NCBI RefSeq assembly: GCF_022201045.2
Contig: NC_068563.1
Span: 25,703,001 to 25,767,000, forward strand
Direction: 5' to 3'
DNA: 64,000 bases
Source: Citrus sinensis
Taxonomy: Eukaryota; Streptophyta; Magnoliopsida; Sapindales; Rutaceae
The translations under genes were made by a program, and so were the position numbers. Under the pieces are notes generated by a model. That model was not told where the DNA came from, searched no databases, and worked only from the letters and a program-made list of their open reading frames with translations. How positions within the stretch are numbered: position 1 is the first letter of the stretch; every line of letters begins with the position of its first letter. Shown one piece after another: positions 38,801-55,045 of the stretch.

Positions 38801-40483
38801 AAATATTTAGATCATGTGAAGAGAGAATGGACTTACAAGATCTCACCATGCTTCTCTCTCTTACCTTGCTCACATGAACTTAATTAAACTATTAACCTCT
38901 TCTGTAACTTGTGTTTTTATCAACCAAAATCACATTTATGTATTTTGTTGAGATTTTAGAATCACCTGAATTTTATGATCAATTAACCAGTACAATTATA
39001 TGTAGAGCAAGAGAGCTGGGGAAGGTAATAGTGACATAACATCGACAAAAATAGCGGTAAGACTATACAGTGTTATATATTAATTGAAAATGATGCTAAT
39101 TTTTTATTTAACACTATAATACCATATGATTTTATAGTTATTTTGTGGCTCTTGTGTCAGATTCTTCAGTTCAAATATTAGCACTTATTATTTTTGTTGT
39201 TTAGTTAATGGTTTCAACAGTCGATTGCACTGTTGAAGTTTCATCATACTATATATGTTGTTTTGCTACATGTGAAGTTTGCATACTTAATTTAGTATTT
39301 CATTTATGGATTGTTTAAATCATTTCAATAGCTAGTTAGTTTATTGTCTTGGACTAAATTTTATTTAATTAATTTTTTTCTTCTTCGCTAGAAATCAAAA
39401 GACAAGTCTTGCTTCTGCTCTTCTCTATTTCTAGCTCTATGATTCTCGGGACAAAAAGCGAAAGGTATTTCTATTTTTTTCTTTTTTTTAGGAAATTTTA
39501 TTATTTGCTAATTTCTTAAGATTAATCTGAAATGGAATGATGTTAAGGTGCCCATGCAGATTGGTAATGCTGAATGCGGCTACTCTGTCCTGAGATTCAT
39601 GAAGGAGATTATTGCAAATTAAAGTATACTTTGTGAAAAGATTAGATCATTAACTTAGCTTAAACTAGCTGCTGATTCTATTAGGAAATGTGGTTAAAAT
39701 GATGTCCATGAACCGAACGAGTGATAAATAAATATAGTTTTTTTTTTTTGTTTTTTGAAGTCAGCTTAATGTAAAAGATACTTATATTGAAGATGAGACC
39801 AATGAAAATTGCTCTGAGCAGACCACTTATGTTAGTGATTTGATTTGAAAGAAAAAGTTCAAAAGAGACAAGTAATGCAGGTAAAGGGCAGATGATTCAA
39901 TTAAAGTACATTAGTTTATTGTGACCTTAACTATGACTTATCAAGAATGATTTTGTTCAGTCATTAGCCTAGCATGCTAGTAAAGCAACATTCAATGTGA
40001 TTATCATTCGCTATATAGAAAGTAAAGTGAAGCATCCTTGTGATTTGGTCAATTTGTGGCTAATTTTGCAGGATATACTATAAAACTAGAGTAAGTTTGC
40101 ATGGCATATGGCTAAGCACCTTTTCAATGTTATAATTTAAATCATGTGAAGTTTACAAAAGAGATTCTATTATTGTAATTTTTTCTTTAAAAAGGTGTAA
40201 AATTTGATATTTTTAACACGTCATGTGTAATTAACATTATTTTATAAATCATAAATATATGAGTATTATAAACTATCATACTCATATGACAATTTTATAT
40301 TGTTATTAATATTTGATGGTTAGATGTAAGAAAGATTTGATTATTTTTAAATGACAAATGTAATTGATAATTTTGATAAATGTCAAACAAGGATATTTGA
40401 CACAGGCATACTTGACATTTTTAACTGTTAAATACACCCTTATTTGACAGTTTTTAATCATCAATTATTCTATTTTTATAGTA
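35837..40483. mobile_element. Degenerate TIR (CACTA-like) element
   Basis: The left end (T)ACTACAACAAAAATTAG and the right end (reverse complement TACTATAAAAATAGAAT) are similar to each other and to the CACTACAACA ends at 12241. Both subterminal zones are rich in TTTGACA/TGTCAAA motifs (left 35855-35940, right 40330-40450). The 3-bp duplication is not clear. There is no transposase. Gene-like pieces inside (36230-36450, with a GTAATT donor-like end, and 39395-39465) may be captured exons, but I do not recognise them. The other long non-coding parts (37900-40330) show nothing coding. Confidence 0.45.
36485..37890. repeat. LTR-like insertion nested in the TIR element
   Basis: It opens with 'CGCAAGTGCACGAATC' and 'GTCGATCCCACGAGGAGG', phrases typical of antisense Gypsy (Tat/Athila-like) LTR ends. 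It contains short tandem units around 'GTACCGTACATGTAAATAGT' near 37445-37530 and a TATA-like TATAAATATACA near 37750. No gag or pol is visible. The boundaries are approximate and no target duplication was confirmed. Confidence 0.4.
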
Positions 40484-41595
40484 TAGAATAATTAATCGAA
40501 AGATACGCCACCATCCATCTCTAGTTTTAGCTAAGGATAGTCTAATAATCTCCATATGTCTGTCCAGAACAAAAATATTAATAGTAATTGGGACACAAAA
40601 TAAGGAAATAACTGTATGTAATTTTTCTAAAAATTTGAATGGGCGATAGAGCTCACACTTACCCGCCGCTCTTCACATTCAAACTTTTAATATTAAGAGC
40701 AGGCCAAACCGAGCATGTTTAAAAAATTCTAGTCCGGTTCAAATTTTTTTCCCCTTTTTGTTTCGGTTCGGTTTTAAATTTTCAGAAAAATCGATAAATA
40801 TTAACTGAGAATCAAATGGAATTTCAGATTTCGTTCTCGGTTCAAATTTCTAGAATTGGTACTGAACTGGAAAAAAAAATTGATATTATTTTTTGTAATA
40901 AATAATACCACGTAGCATGATATAAGAAGACATTAAACGTAATTTTATGTCATAAAATTATTAGATTATGTAAGAAAATAAAAATATACTTATATTTGAA
41001 AAACCAATAAACTAATTCGGTTCAATTCATACTCTGCTTTGGTTCTTTTCAATTTACTTCAATTCTCTATTGAACCAAACTCAACTGATGCCAACCCGCT
41101 GTGTGTGTGTGGAAAATTTAATTCCTTTACTATAAGCTATGTGTGTGTATGTATTACATCCAGAATTAAAATTCAAGAAGATTTACGGTGTCATAAATCA
41201 ATTTACAAAATTATAGAAGTCAAATAACGACGTCGTAAATCTGGCAGGACTTTAATTCTCGATCGAAATTTTTTTCAATATGTATAATATCGTTGTATTA
41301 TTTTGAAAGACTTTGATATGGTGGGCAGGTCTCTTTTTTTATTAAAAACAATAGCCCGCGTGTCAAGCTCTCATGAAGAGAGCTGTGAAATAATGTTTGA
41401 TCATTGTATTTTGTTGAAACAACCTTTCCTGGGGTAAGTGGAAATAGGTCTCCTAAAGGAGGAATTCTTTTTTGTCAAAACCAAATTATAATAAAATCAT
41501 TGAAGAAAAATGCTATTATTTCTCAGCAGATGTTACTTATTTGATTAAAATCGTTTATTGACTTTTTAAAAATATTGTGCCATGTACACTGGTCT
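40484..41595. other. Intergenic DNA before TPS-C
   Basis: No gene. 40730-41050 contains 'TCGGTTCGGTTTTAAATTTT' style sequence related to the pyrimidine/purine-biased short elements near 58.3 kb. 41355-41385 holds the inverted copy of the G-box module near 11.88 kb. Confidence 0.35.
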
Positions 41596-42110
41596 ATAAA
41601 ATTTACAACCAAATATTATTTAATAATTCCTACCATTAGGAATTGTCCCTTTCCAATAAAAAGGATTAGTCAATCATATAATATACAGGAATTCTAAAAT
41701 ACGTCAGATGTAATATAACTAAGTAAAGCACATATGACATCATGTGATTTGCATGGTAATTTTTCAAAATAAATGCACATATGTCATCACATTATTGTTT
41801 GCCGTATGACTGACATGATATCTCTAATATATTTAATAATATATTATAAATACTCAACGGATGAGTTTGAAAATAAATGAGTCATTTTCCTACAATATTA
41901 TTCCCTACGGTTGGGTTGGATTTTTCAATTTTGTATCACTTAATTATTTAGCAACGAACTGAATTCCTCCTAAACAAGTCGATGAGTCACATGTCATGTT
42001 TCATTTTCATCTTTATTTTTTTGCAATAATTTTTGCGCGGAATCAAATTTGTAACAGTACTGCACCAATTAATATCCCATCAACTGTTCTGGACTCTCTC
42101 CATGGTCGTG
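41596..42110 (+). promoter_or_regulatory. Upstream region of TPS-C
   Basis: Continuous counterpart of 11930-12240 plus 14303-14436 at TPS-B, so it represents the uninterrupted promoter. Its first 80 bp ('AATATTATTTAATAATTCCT', 'AGGAATTGTCCCTTTCCA') recur at about 60000-60045 in the HD2 intron, so that part is a dispersed repeat rather than promoter. Confidence 0.55.
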
Positions 42111-42118
42111 TATAAATA
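42111..42118 (+). promoter_or_regulatory. TATA box of TPS-C
   Basis: TATAAATA, 80 nt before the ATG at 42191, in the same context as in copies A and B. Confidence 0.7.
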
Positions 42119-42190
42119 TAACCATGAAGGATTAGAGTCCCATGTAACATAAGCCCCATATATAGAATCCTTGAAATTATATTCTAAGTC

Positions 42191-45925
<3,735 letters not shown>

Positions 45926-46815
45926 TTAATTATACCTAACTGAGCCCTCAATAAAAGGAAAACATGATGATGCTCCTGTTAATAATAATTCAATAAAATA
46001 ATATATATGTTCACCAAGTGAGATCGATCTTTTTGCTAGCAGATTTGTGGTTTCTAAGAATAAATGATTTTTTCAATTTCCTACCTCATTGTCATCTTTG
46101 TAGTGTTTTATAGAGAGTTGTTTTAGCATTTTTCATTCAGATATTTGGATTCAAAAAATTATAAAATGAATTATAACATTGTCAATTAACGTACATTAAA
46201 ACATCACACGGTATTATTTATCAGTAGTTTATCAGTCTTAATCCCTTGAGTATTTCTCATTAAAAATTAAATATCTCTGGAAAAATATTGTCTACATACC
46301 AAATTTTTGTCATTTAATAGAAATGTCCGAGGACCAATATGCTCTAAAATTTTAAATGCCCTTACTGTTGTTATTCAAAATACATCCTAAATCGTTTCCT
46401 CCATTATTCAAATTTTTTGAGAAGGGAAAGGCAGAAGTTTAGTTCAATTTGCTTGACGATACTCGATAACGATCAATCAACATTCTTTATTCCTTGGGTG
46501 AACTCTCTCCGAATCTTTTTTTGTTGATTTGGTGGTCATCATTTTAAATACTATACATGCCTTAATTTTCTGTCAATTCATATTCTTTAATTAGACCCAG
46601 ACCAAATTAATTAGTAGTTTCGTTCATCTGCGTACATGTAACAAAGGTGTGATTATTAATTTGCTGTGGTTAGAAATCTGGCTAGCGAGCTCCCGAGCTT
46701 AACTACAATCAAAGAAGTCAGAGTTGGAATGCCCGAGTTATTTAAATAACAAAAGATGTTGGTATATTGTTACACAGGTGACCATAAGCGTGACCATAAG
46801 CCAAGTTGTATAGAT
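45926..46815 (+). other. 3' flank of TPS-C
   Basis: Non-coding and homologous to the start of the TPS-B flank (18522 onward), including 'GATGATGCTCC' just after the stop codon and the 'GTTGGAATGCCC.AGTTATTTAAATAACAAAAGATGTTGGTAT' end. Confidence 0.6.
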
Positions 46816-46822
46816 AATGTCC

Positions 46823-46826
46823 TATA

Positions 46827-46878
<52 letters not shown>
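46823..46878. repeat. (TA)n microsatellite
   Basis: An almost pure TA run of more than 50 bp, which produces a spurious Ile-Tyr repeat frame. Confidence 0.95.
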
Positions 46879-46879
<1 letters not shown>

Positions 46880-48669
46880 CTCTCGTGTGGGTACTCTCAT
46901 TTTTTTTTTATTTATACAAACATGCTTTAAGCTGTGCAGTTCAAGAGATTTAATTTTTAACTATTTTAAATTACATGATTTTATAGTTTATTAAAAAATA
47001 ACTCTATTAAACCGCTAGCGTGCCCGCATTAAAAAAAAATTACAGGTGTTCGCAACTAAAAATGATTATATTTATGTATATGTGTATATAGCTTTTCTCT
47101 AGTGCATATGTCTTTATTTTTTTTCACGTAGATGTGTTTTAAGAGAATTAGTTTTAACTCTCTTAAACTACACAATTTTATAGTTCATTCAAAAATAAAA
47201 TTACAAGCACCGGCACTTGAAAATGATTATATTATATATACTAATTTTAGAAAGCGATTCTAGAAAGTGACGGTATTAGGTGGATAGCTCCCATTGCATG
47301 CATGTCAGTGGTAACTGTAAAATCTAGAGAAAGAGAATTGAGACAAAGAAATATTGAATGGCTTTCAATCATGTGAACACTCAAGAAGCTATATTATTTA
47401 TACATTGATTACAAAAAGAGTCAAGTATATACACTAGCAAAATTACAGTATGTATAAATAGTCAATGTCAAAGAAGAAAGTAGATCCAATGATTATTATA
47501 AAACAATGGAGTACATGATCATCACGATAGCTTTCCTAACAGTAGTACAGCTTTTGAGTGGCAGGACACTTGTGTGTTTGTTTCAAGAAACCTAGAACGC
47601 GTTGGCGTCTTTTCAGGTCTCATATATTAGGTGGATAGTCATACAGGGTAAAGCCTTGGAGTGTAAGAGAGAGGGGTTCATATATATATGAGAGCTTGTA
47701 ACTTATACTATGATATTGTATTTTGATCTCTGGAAGTCAATAGAGATTGTTTTGTTTTGTCCTTCACGAGGAAGGAAGCCGCCTTGGCCGAACCTCATAA
47801 TCTTGTGTCAATTGTTTCCATTTCACTATTCTTGGTCTTGATTCGTGTTTTTGAGTGTTGTATCTTGTAGATTGAGTCAATAAACATTCTAAATCTTCAA
47901 TTGTATTTTCTTACGGCTGAAAAATTTACTTTATATATGTAATGTCTGTATTAATGAGAATAATATTTATATTAGTGTAGATCAAATTTTGTTTTCTTAT
48001 TTTCCATCTAACTATTGAATAGTTTTCAAATAATTATAATTATTCAGAGTACCAAATATCTTAATTAATCATCAAATATTGTTATTTTCAATATTAGTTG
48101 TACTAGTGACTAGTATTAATGGTATAAATTTGTACTATATACAAGGCATATATAATGTGCCATATATTTGATATTTGGATTATACTAGCAAAGATTCTCT
48201 TACACAAATTACTTCATACAAATTTATCATAAATTAATTAAATTATTCCATACTTTGTTTAATAATTTTTTGCTACATTATTAAATTATTGCATGTAACA
48301 TATTTGATCTTGTGTTATTACTAGTACTATAGTTAATGGTAGTTAAGGGAAAATGAGAATTACTTCTTGCTACTCCCTTATATTTTAAGGTATGTCTAAA
48401 TCCCTTAAAGTTATAACAAAGTTAGCTTTATATATCATTTTACTATTCTACTATAATCTTAATTTTAGCCATAGAATTTAAATATTTTTGAAAATACAAA
48501 TAAAATAAAATAATTTATATACCTTTATTGATAAATTTTTGTTTTATAATGAATTGTAAATTATAGAGAAAAATTACAAGTAAGGAAATGTCATAAATAT
48601 TCCTAATAGTTGTAAATTACCCATTTAAATTGGAATAACATTTGGGTATATGACCGATGTGTGTGTGTG
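46879..48669. other. Repeat-rich spacer with possible Copia LTR pieces
   Basis: No gene. 'TATTAGGTGGATAG' occurs at both 47268-47282 and 47625-47638, bracketing about 345 bp that looks like an antisense LTR (AATCTAGAGAAAGAGAATTGAG, minus-strand TATAAATA). 47640-47860 contains 'GCCGCCTTGGCCGAACCTC' and 'CTTGTGTCAATTG', in the style of the R-U5 part of Copia LTRs in + orientation. The rest is AT-rich. Confidence 0.35.
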
Positions 48670-49818
48670 CACTACAAGAAAACAAGTAATAGGTGACAAA
48701 CAATTTATGAGATATTCAACTTATATCATAATAGTATGACAGACTCGTGATAGAATTTTCAATCTATCATGAATTAATGATGATTTTGTAACAATATTAT
48801 TTTCTATCACAAATTTATGATGGTTTTGTGATATAATTATTGTTTATCACAAATTTATAATAGAATCGTGATAAAAAAATTTCTCTGTCAAGAAATTATG
48901 ATAAAAAATTTACTTTGACTATGTTTGACCTAAAGTTTAATATTTTATTTTATTTAAAAAAAACAAAAGGGTGCATTTTAATAATTCAAAAATGAAAAAA
49001 AAAAAAAAAGAGAAAAGAAAAACACTATTGTCTTGACCCACCAAGCCCCAAAATCACCAACACTCACACCCAAACACTCATCAATCTCTCACGGCCAAAC
49101 CCTAGAAATCAACCTTGCACTCAATCGATCGAGCAAAACACCATCCTTTCGCCGCCATTCAATTATATTGTAACTATGCCGGCAATGTTGTTTAAAAATT
49201 GTAGCCCGTTGCTGTCGGCACCATTTTGCTAGTAGTATTAAAATGTTGGGTTTGTTGCTGCTGTGTCGCGCGGGGTTCGAGTGGTTGATTCTACGTCATG
49301 TGGGAGTGGCTGCTGGTACGTCGTGTGGGAGTGGCTGCTGCTACGTCGCGTTGCTGATGCTGTTGGGTCGCTACTGCATCGCGTGCTGCTGGGTTGTTGA
49401 TGGGTGATGGCTGTAATTGTTGTTTGGGTGTGTGAGGCAGTGAAGGTGTGGCTGTTGCTTGTTGTTTGTTGTTGCTTCACGGATGGTAGGGTGAGTGATT
49501 TTGGGGATTTAGGTTTTTGGCTATTGTTTCGCATGCGAGAGAGGGCGGCTGAGGGAGGCAATTTGGTTATTTGGGGATTTAGGTTTTTGGTTGTTTTATT
49601 TTGCTTTGTTTTTTTATTTTCTAGTTTTTTTCTATTTCAATTTTTTTATATATATTATAAAGCCTCTTTGTAAAAAAAAAAAAAAACCAGTAATATATGT
49701 CATCAACTGCAGTGGTATTCTTCTTCACCATTTTTTTGACAATCAAATTCCTCTTTTCATCTTGGCTTCCAATTGTGAATTTCTATCTGGTTCATGCTTT
49801 TCCTGTTACCTGTGCTAG

Positions 49819-49896
49819 GTGGTGAAATTTTTGGTAGAACAGAGCATCAATAATGCTCTTCATGGTCAAGTTACAATTGGAACACTTATTTCACAG
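49819..49896 (+). pseudogene. Captured KEA exon 1 of 3 (VVKFLVE segment)
   Basis: 78 bp (26 codons) between AG and GT splice signals, encoding VVKFLVEQSINNALHGQVTI and then GTLISQ. This matches my memory of the transmembrane Na+/H+ exchanger domain of plant KEA4/5/6-type K+ efflux antiporters, just after their SMSSTA segment. In KEA genes this exon lies downstream of the two exons that follow here. Confidence 0.75.
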
Positions 49897-50656
49897 GTAC
49901 TGTTTAAAAATATATTAATGATATTCGCTTACAATTTATGGACATGGACTAGTAAGATTCAGGTTTTGAAGCATATTTAGTCGTTTCTTGACCTTGGGTT
50001 ATTTCAGGATTGTAAATAGTTCAGTTAATCAATTTCTTGGTGTACAATGTATATTCTGTAGTTTGTGCATTGGCACTCTGATTATTTCTTCTTCTAGCTA
50101 TAGTATTCTAGTTACTGCTAAAGAAAATAAACAAATAAATAATGGCCAGTTGGTAATGTGTACGGGGACACTTAGTTCATTGGCTATTTTGATAGGATTT
50201 TCTTGGACGTAGACTGGATGAATATAAAAGGATGCATAAAGGTGATATAATGATGAGTGAGTAAATTAATTGGAGAATGGTTGTGGTACTGCTTTAGTTC
50301 TGATTTGATAAAACCTATGGTAATCGGTCCAACAATACTTCACTGCAAAATTTAGTTTTTTATTGTGAAAGCTGAGAACTTTCACATCAAGAGATTTTAA
50401 AGAAAACCTAGCCTCAAAAAACAGTATGTTCCTCTTTAACTTTTCCATTTTTTTAACTATCAATCCCTCATTATGATATTAACTTTCTGATGAAAAGTTT
50501 TTCATTTAGCTCATTAAGCCTAGGTGAATTGGTAGATATTCAGTAAACTACTATTAGTTATTATCTGGTAGAGATTCTTGTGGTGTATTTGTTCTTCTGT
50601 TTATTTTGCAATCATTATTCCAGGTAACAAGTTCCTTTTTGTTTCATTCATAATAG

Positions 50657-50728
50657 GTTGAAACTTTTGCACAATTTGGTGTTGTCTTCCTTCTTTTTGC
50701 TTTGGGGCTAGAGTTTTCTTTTACAAAG
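50657..50728 (+). pseudogene. Captured KEA exon 2 of 3 (VETFAQFGVV segment)
   Basis: 72 bp with AG and GT borders encoding VETFAQFGVVFLLFALGLEF and then SFTK, a transmembrane helix region of KEA antiporters. No frame connects it to the exon at 49819. Confidence 0.78.
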
Positions 50729-50830
50729 GTACATGATTCTGTGCTTGGAAAGTGTATGATAATTATTGACAACATTTTCCTTCTTTGTTCATAAAATCTG
50801 TTCCAATTCCATAATTCATCATCAATGCAG

Positions 50831-50914
50831 TTAAAAGCAGTGGGACATGTCGCTGTTCTTGGAGGGCTACTGCAAATTGCAATATTTATGTTCTTGTGTG
50901 GCATAACGGCTGCA
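50831..50914 (+). pseudogene. Captured KEA exon 3 of 3 (AVLGGLLQI segment)
   Basis: 84 bp with AG and GT borders encoding LKAVGHVAVLGGLLQIAIFM and then FLCGITAA. It directly continues the previous exon (TK|LKAVG) in the native order, with a 102-bp intron kept between them. This shows capture of genomic DNA rather than cDNA. Confidence 0.78.
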
Positions 50915-52135
50915 GTATGTTGCTTAGCCTCTGATTTGGTTTTTGTTAGAATTTATGTTTGCTGTGTTTCTTGTCAAAATTGATGTTAAACTTGGACTAT
51001 TTACTATTTTCAATACGTAGGCAGGTTACAGGCCTAGAATTAGTGTTGTTGGTTGTTTGGTTTCCTTTTCATTGGTTGATCAGTTCAGCTGGATCTGGAT
51101 GCCATTGCTTTTTATGAATTTATGATTTATTTTTGTCTCCTCACACTGGTCTATTGTTGTGGCTTCCTTTGCATTTTTAGCTAGCTTGCTGATTTGATGA
51201 ATTCCCATTCACCAAAAGTAATTTTAATCCATTGAGTATGTACATTTTGCTCATTCCATAAAAGTGAAATCAGTTTAAATCAAATAGATTACTATATTTG
51301 ATGCCCACATGTATTACAGCCTCTTAATTTTCCTTATTCTGCTTGGTGTTTGAATCAATTTTGTTCACATGAAGCTTGCAGGTTGCTTTGTAAGTTTCAA
51401 TTTTCGTTTAGAGTGCTATCGGAAGATGATATTGTTGCTGGAATTTTTTACAGGAAGTCTTGCTAGAAATCTTATTATTGGAATACTTGCATTAATCTTT
51501 GGAAGTTTTGTTGGGTAACTTGGCTTGGTGGCCAGAATTCTTATTGCTTTTCTTAGAGTTTGATTGGAATTTGACTGCAATTTTATATTTTGGGATGGTT
51601 TTTTCAATTTGGGATGTTTTACTATGTATTGGTGGAGATCACATTGGATATTAGATGTATTTCTTTTTAAATTAATTTTTGGATTGAATGAATGTTAATT
51701 GATATTAATTTTTTTATGATATTTGTTTTATTAATTAATTAAATTTGTAAACAGGAATTCATTAATAAATTATAATATAATTTTAGAAAAAAAAATCAAA
51801 ACTTTATGATGGAAAAGCCATCATAGATTCTATCATAAATAATTTCCCGCCAAAATTGAATAATAAATTTTCAAATAATAATTGAATTTCTCACTAAAAA
51901 ACTAAAAAAAATGGTGCGAAAATTTAAATAAATTTAATTTTTAATTTAATTATTTTTTTTACATTAAAATATTATGTGACAGATCTATGATTATGAAATG
52001 CTATCATAAATTCATGACAGAAAATATTCTGTAATAAATTAATGACAGTGACATAGATGACAGATGAACTATATGTCATACACCCCCTTTTATGATAGTT
52101 ATTTCCTGTTATCTATTGCCCGTTTTCTTGTAGTG

Positions 52136-53424
52136 GTGTGTGTGTGTGAAGTAATTTTTCCCCATAATTTATAATTTATTATTAAATTTGTTTAATCATT
52201 AGGGCTATATAAGTCATTTCACTTTGTTTATATTCTAAAAATATTTAAATTTTATGGCTAACATCAAGACTATTTGTAGAATAGTGCAATGATACATAAA
52301 GCTAACATTATTATAACTACAGAGGATTTTGGACCTATTTTAAAACACGAGAGGGATTTTAGTTTCTCTAAACAATAGGAGGTAATCTTCATTTTTTTTC
52401 ATATTGTTAACAACTGTTATTATTGTCATTATTACTAGGATTAAACTAAATTCAACTTATGATATTTTTTACGATATTATATATTTTTATGAGATATGTG
52501 TATAGTGTATACGATATTATTTTTTATGATAATAAAAGTTTTAATAATGTTTACATATGTAATCTAACTGATGTGTTTTTCTAAAGTGTGTATAATCTGA
52601 TTTTATTTTTTGACCTCAATTGAAAACCATTCGTTCAAGTCAACAAGGGACAATTTTATATAAATTAAACTTTTAATAATATAAAGCATAATTTTGTTAG
52701 GTTTTATTAAAATAGTTGTTGTTGACATTGTATTGTACCCTTAACTAAATTAACAATGTAACTAGACAACTATAATTTTAATGCATCACCTAGAATTAAA
52801 TAATTTAGGGAAATGGATATCTACACCCTCAAATTTTGAAAAATGATCATGTAAACCCCCATGCTTTCATGATAATTAATGTTTTAATATGTTTTCTTTT
52901 TTTTTTTTCTTGATTGCATTGATTTTCTAATGTGTTTTTTTTTTACAAAATATTGTTTTCTTTGAATTGCATTTGCTGTGCTTAAATCATTAATTAAAGA
53001 CAAATTAAATGATGACTCACCCGAATTGGATTTAAAATAAATACTAATTTGTAAATCTTAAAATTTTAATATAAAAATTAATTTTCATTGTTCCTGGGAT
53101 AATCATATAATAAATAAATAATTTGTATTATCATAAAAATTTGAGTTGTGCAAATTGCATATGCGATTGTTAAAAATGAAATTTTGGTTGATTTGATGAG
53201 AAATCAAAGAATCCATTTTCGAAAGAAAATGAGTACAATTAATTTGAATAATAAAATAGACATATCTATAATGATCAAAAGATCACGTATAAATAAGTTG
53301 AGTTTAAGAAATCTCATGAACTCAAGAAGATCAAAAAGAGAAAAAAAAATGTTCCAACAAAATTAGATTAGGTAAGTTCCTAATTTTTGTACCTTACAAT
53401 GTTGATTGTAGTTTATAGAAAATT
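52136..53424. other. AT-rich intergenic DNA
   Basis: After the GT repeat that flanks the CACTA element, I see no gene or transposon end. A 72-codon Lys/Arg-rich frame at 53148-53366 is probably a chance ORF in AT-rich DNA. Confidence 0.35.
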
Positions 53425-54665
53425 GAATTAATAGATTTCAGTAAGTTGATATTTACTGAAATAAAAGGAACTTAAAACACAAAAGTAGTAAACTAATTAA
53501 CTAAATATTTGAACCCATATGTGAGAAAGTTTAACTAAAATATGGGACTAATCTAACTAAATATAAAAGTAAATTTGGTATCGAACCTAATTTATTAAAT
53601 TCTCACATAAATAATAAGAATATTCAATACAAAACTAGTGAAATCATTAGTTGAAAATCATGTACCAATAAAGGAGAAAGTTTAACTAAAGTAGAGGCTC
53701 GTCCAACGAGAAATGAAATTTACTTGTAAATTAACCCAAAATATTGATACTTAACGAATTTAGTATGAATATTAAACTCAAAACTCGTGCAATGAAAAGT
53801 TGAAACAAATAAACCTATAATTGAGAAAGATTAACCAAAATTAGGGACTAATCCAACCAAAAATAAAAAAATTATAAGTAAATTTAGTATTTAACCCATA
53901 CTATTGAAATCTTAACTAGATACTAGGAACTCTTAACACAAAACTAGTGAAATTATTAGTTGAAATATATGAAGCCTTATAGGAGAAAGTTCAACCAAAA
54001 CCAAGAAAATTATTCAACAAGAAATGAAATATACTTGGAATTTAACCTAAAATATTTGTGTTTAACAATTTCAGTAAGAACATTAAACACAAAAGTAGTG
54101 GATTGAAAAGTTGAAACATATAAACCTATAGTTGCGAAAGATTAACCAAAATTAGAGACCAATCCAACCAAAAATAAAATTTTACAAAGTAAAATTGGTT
54201 TCTAACCCAAATTATTGGAATCGTACCTAAATAATAAGAACATTCAACACAAAATCACTAGAATTATTAGTTGAAATACATGAACCCATAATAGAGAAAG
54301 TTTAACCAAAACCAAGAACTAATCCGACATGAAATAAAATTTACTTGGAATTTAACCAAAAATATTGATTTTTAACGATTTTAGTAAGAACAATAAATGC
54401 AAAACTAATGGACTAAAAACTTGAAATGTATTAACTTATAATTCAGAAAGTTTAACCAAAATTTGATACAAATCCAACCAAAAATTAAATGCTACAACTT
54501 AATTTGGTACTTGACCCAAATAATTGAAATCTTACCTAGATAATGGGAACAATCAATACAAAATTAGTAAAATTGTTAGTTGAAAATCATGTACCAATAA
54601 GGAAAAAAATTTAACCAAAATTAGGAACTCATCCTATGTGAACTGAGATAACTGAAATTTATTTG
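53425..54665. repeat. Tandem array with dimeric (about 150 + 160 bp) units
   Basis: The landmark GAGAAAGTTTAACCAAAA recurs at 53523, 53674, 53823, 53983, 54134, 54294, 54444 and about 54602. Spacings of 151, 149, 160, 151, 160, 150 and 158 bp show alternation in the last five intervals. Two monomer types differ consistently: one carries GGGACTAATCCAACCAAAAAT, the other an 'AACAAGAAATGAAATTTACTTGG' version. This makes a higher-order repeat of about 310 bp in roughly four copies. No coding potential. Confidence 0.88.
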
Positions 54666-55045
54666 TAATTTAATGTAATATATACACCTTAATTTTTCCT
54701 AATTAAGTGTATTATGTGTTTTTCCTTTCTGTATTAATTTTAAAGTCGTCAAATTGGTTATAAATTATTACGGGCAAACTTGACGCGGCTCGATTTCTTA
54801 TCATGAATTAATGGATTTGGGTCGAGTTAATAAATGGATCATGTTTTGAATAAATTTAAATTTGTCATGACATAAAATTGAGACATCTCAAACACGATTC
54901 AATGGTTGTGTAGTCGGATTTTATTTCAACACGGGTCTAACATTAGCTTAATTCGAAGTAAGTTAAAAAAAAAAAAGATAGTTTCTATAAATGGAAAGAA
55001 GGGAGCCATTTTCCAAAAAAGGAAAGAGAGGAGGGAGTGCGGGAG
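54666..55045. other. Spacer, no gene seen
   Basis: AT-rich, then purine-rich just before the next element. Only chance ORFs. Confidence 0.35.

Larger units (their letters stand above)
48670..52135. mobile_element. Pack-CACTA transposon carrying KEA antiporter exons
   Basis: It starts CACTACAAGAAAACAAGTAA and ends with the inverse of CACTACAAGAAAACGGGCAA, flanked by GTG on both sides within a GT repeat. The subterminal zones carry many 'ATCACAAATTTATGAT' type repeats in both orientations, as in CACTA elements. There is no transposase. The interior (49020-51640) holds a gene-leader-like block and exons of a K+/H+ antiporter, so the element is a gene-capturing, non-autonomous CACTA of about 3.5 kb. 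The parts without exons (51000-51640) show nothing I recognise. Confidence 0.88.

Noticed and set aside
46756..46953. ORF with an (Ile-Tyr)n stretch
   Set aside because: Produced by the TA microsatellite at 46823-46878.
49238..49561. Ser/Thr-rich minus-strand ORF of 107 codons
   Set aside because: Low-complexity composition over a CT/GT-biased block inside the Pack-CACTA. No domain, and no splice or promoter context.
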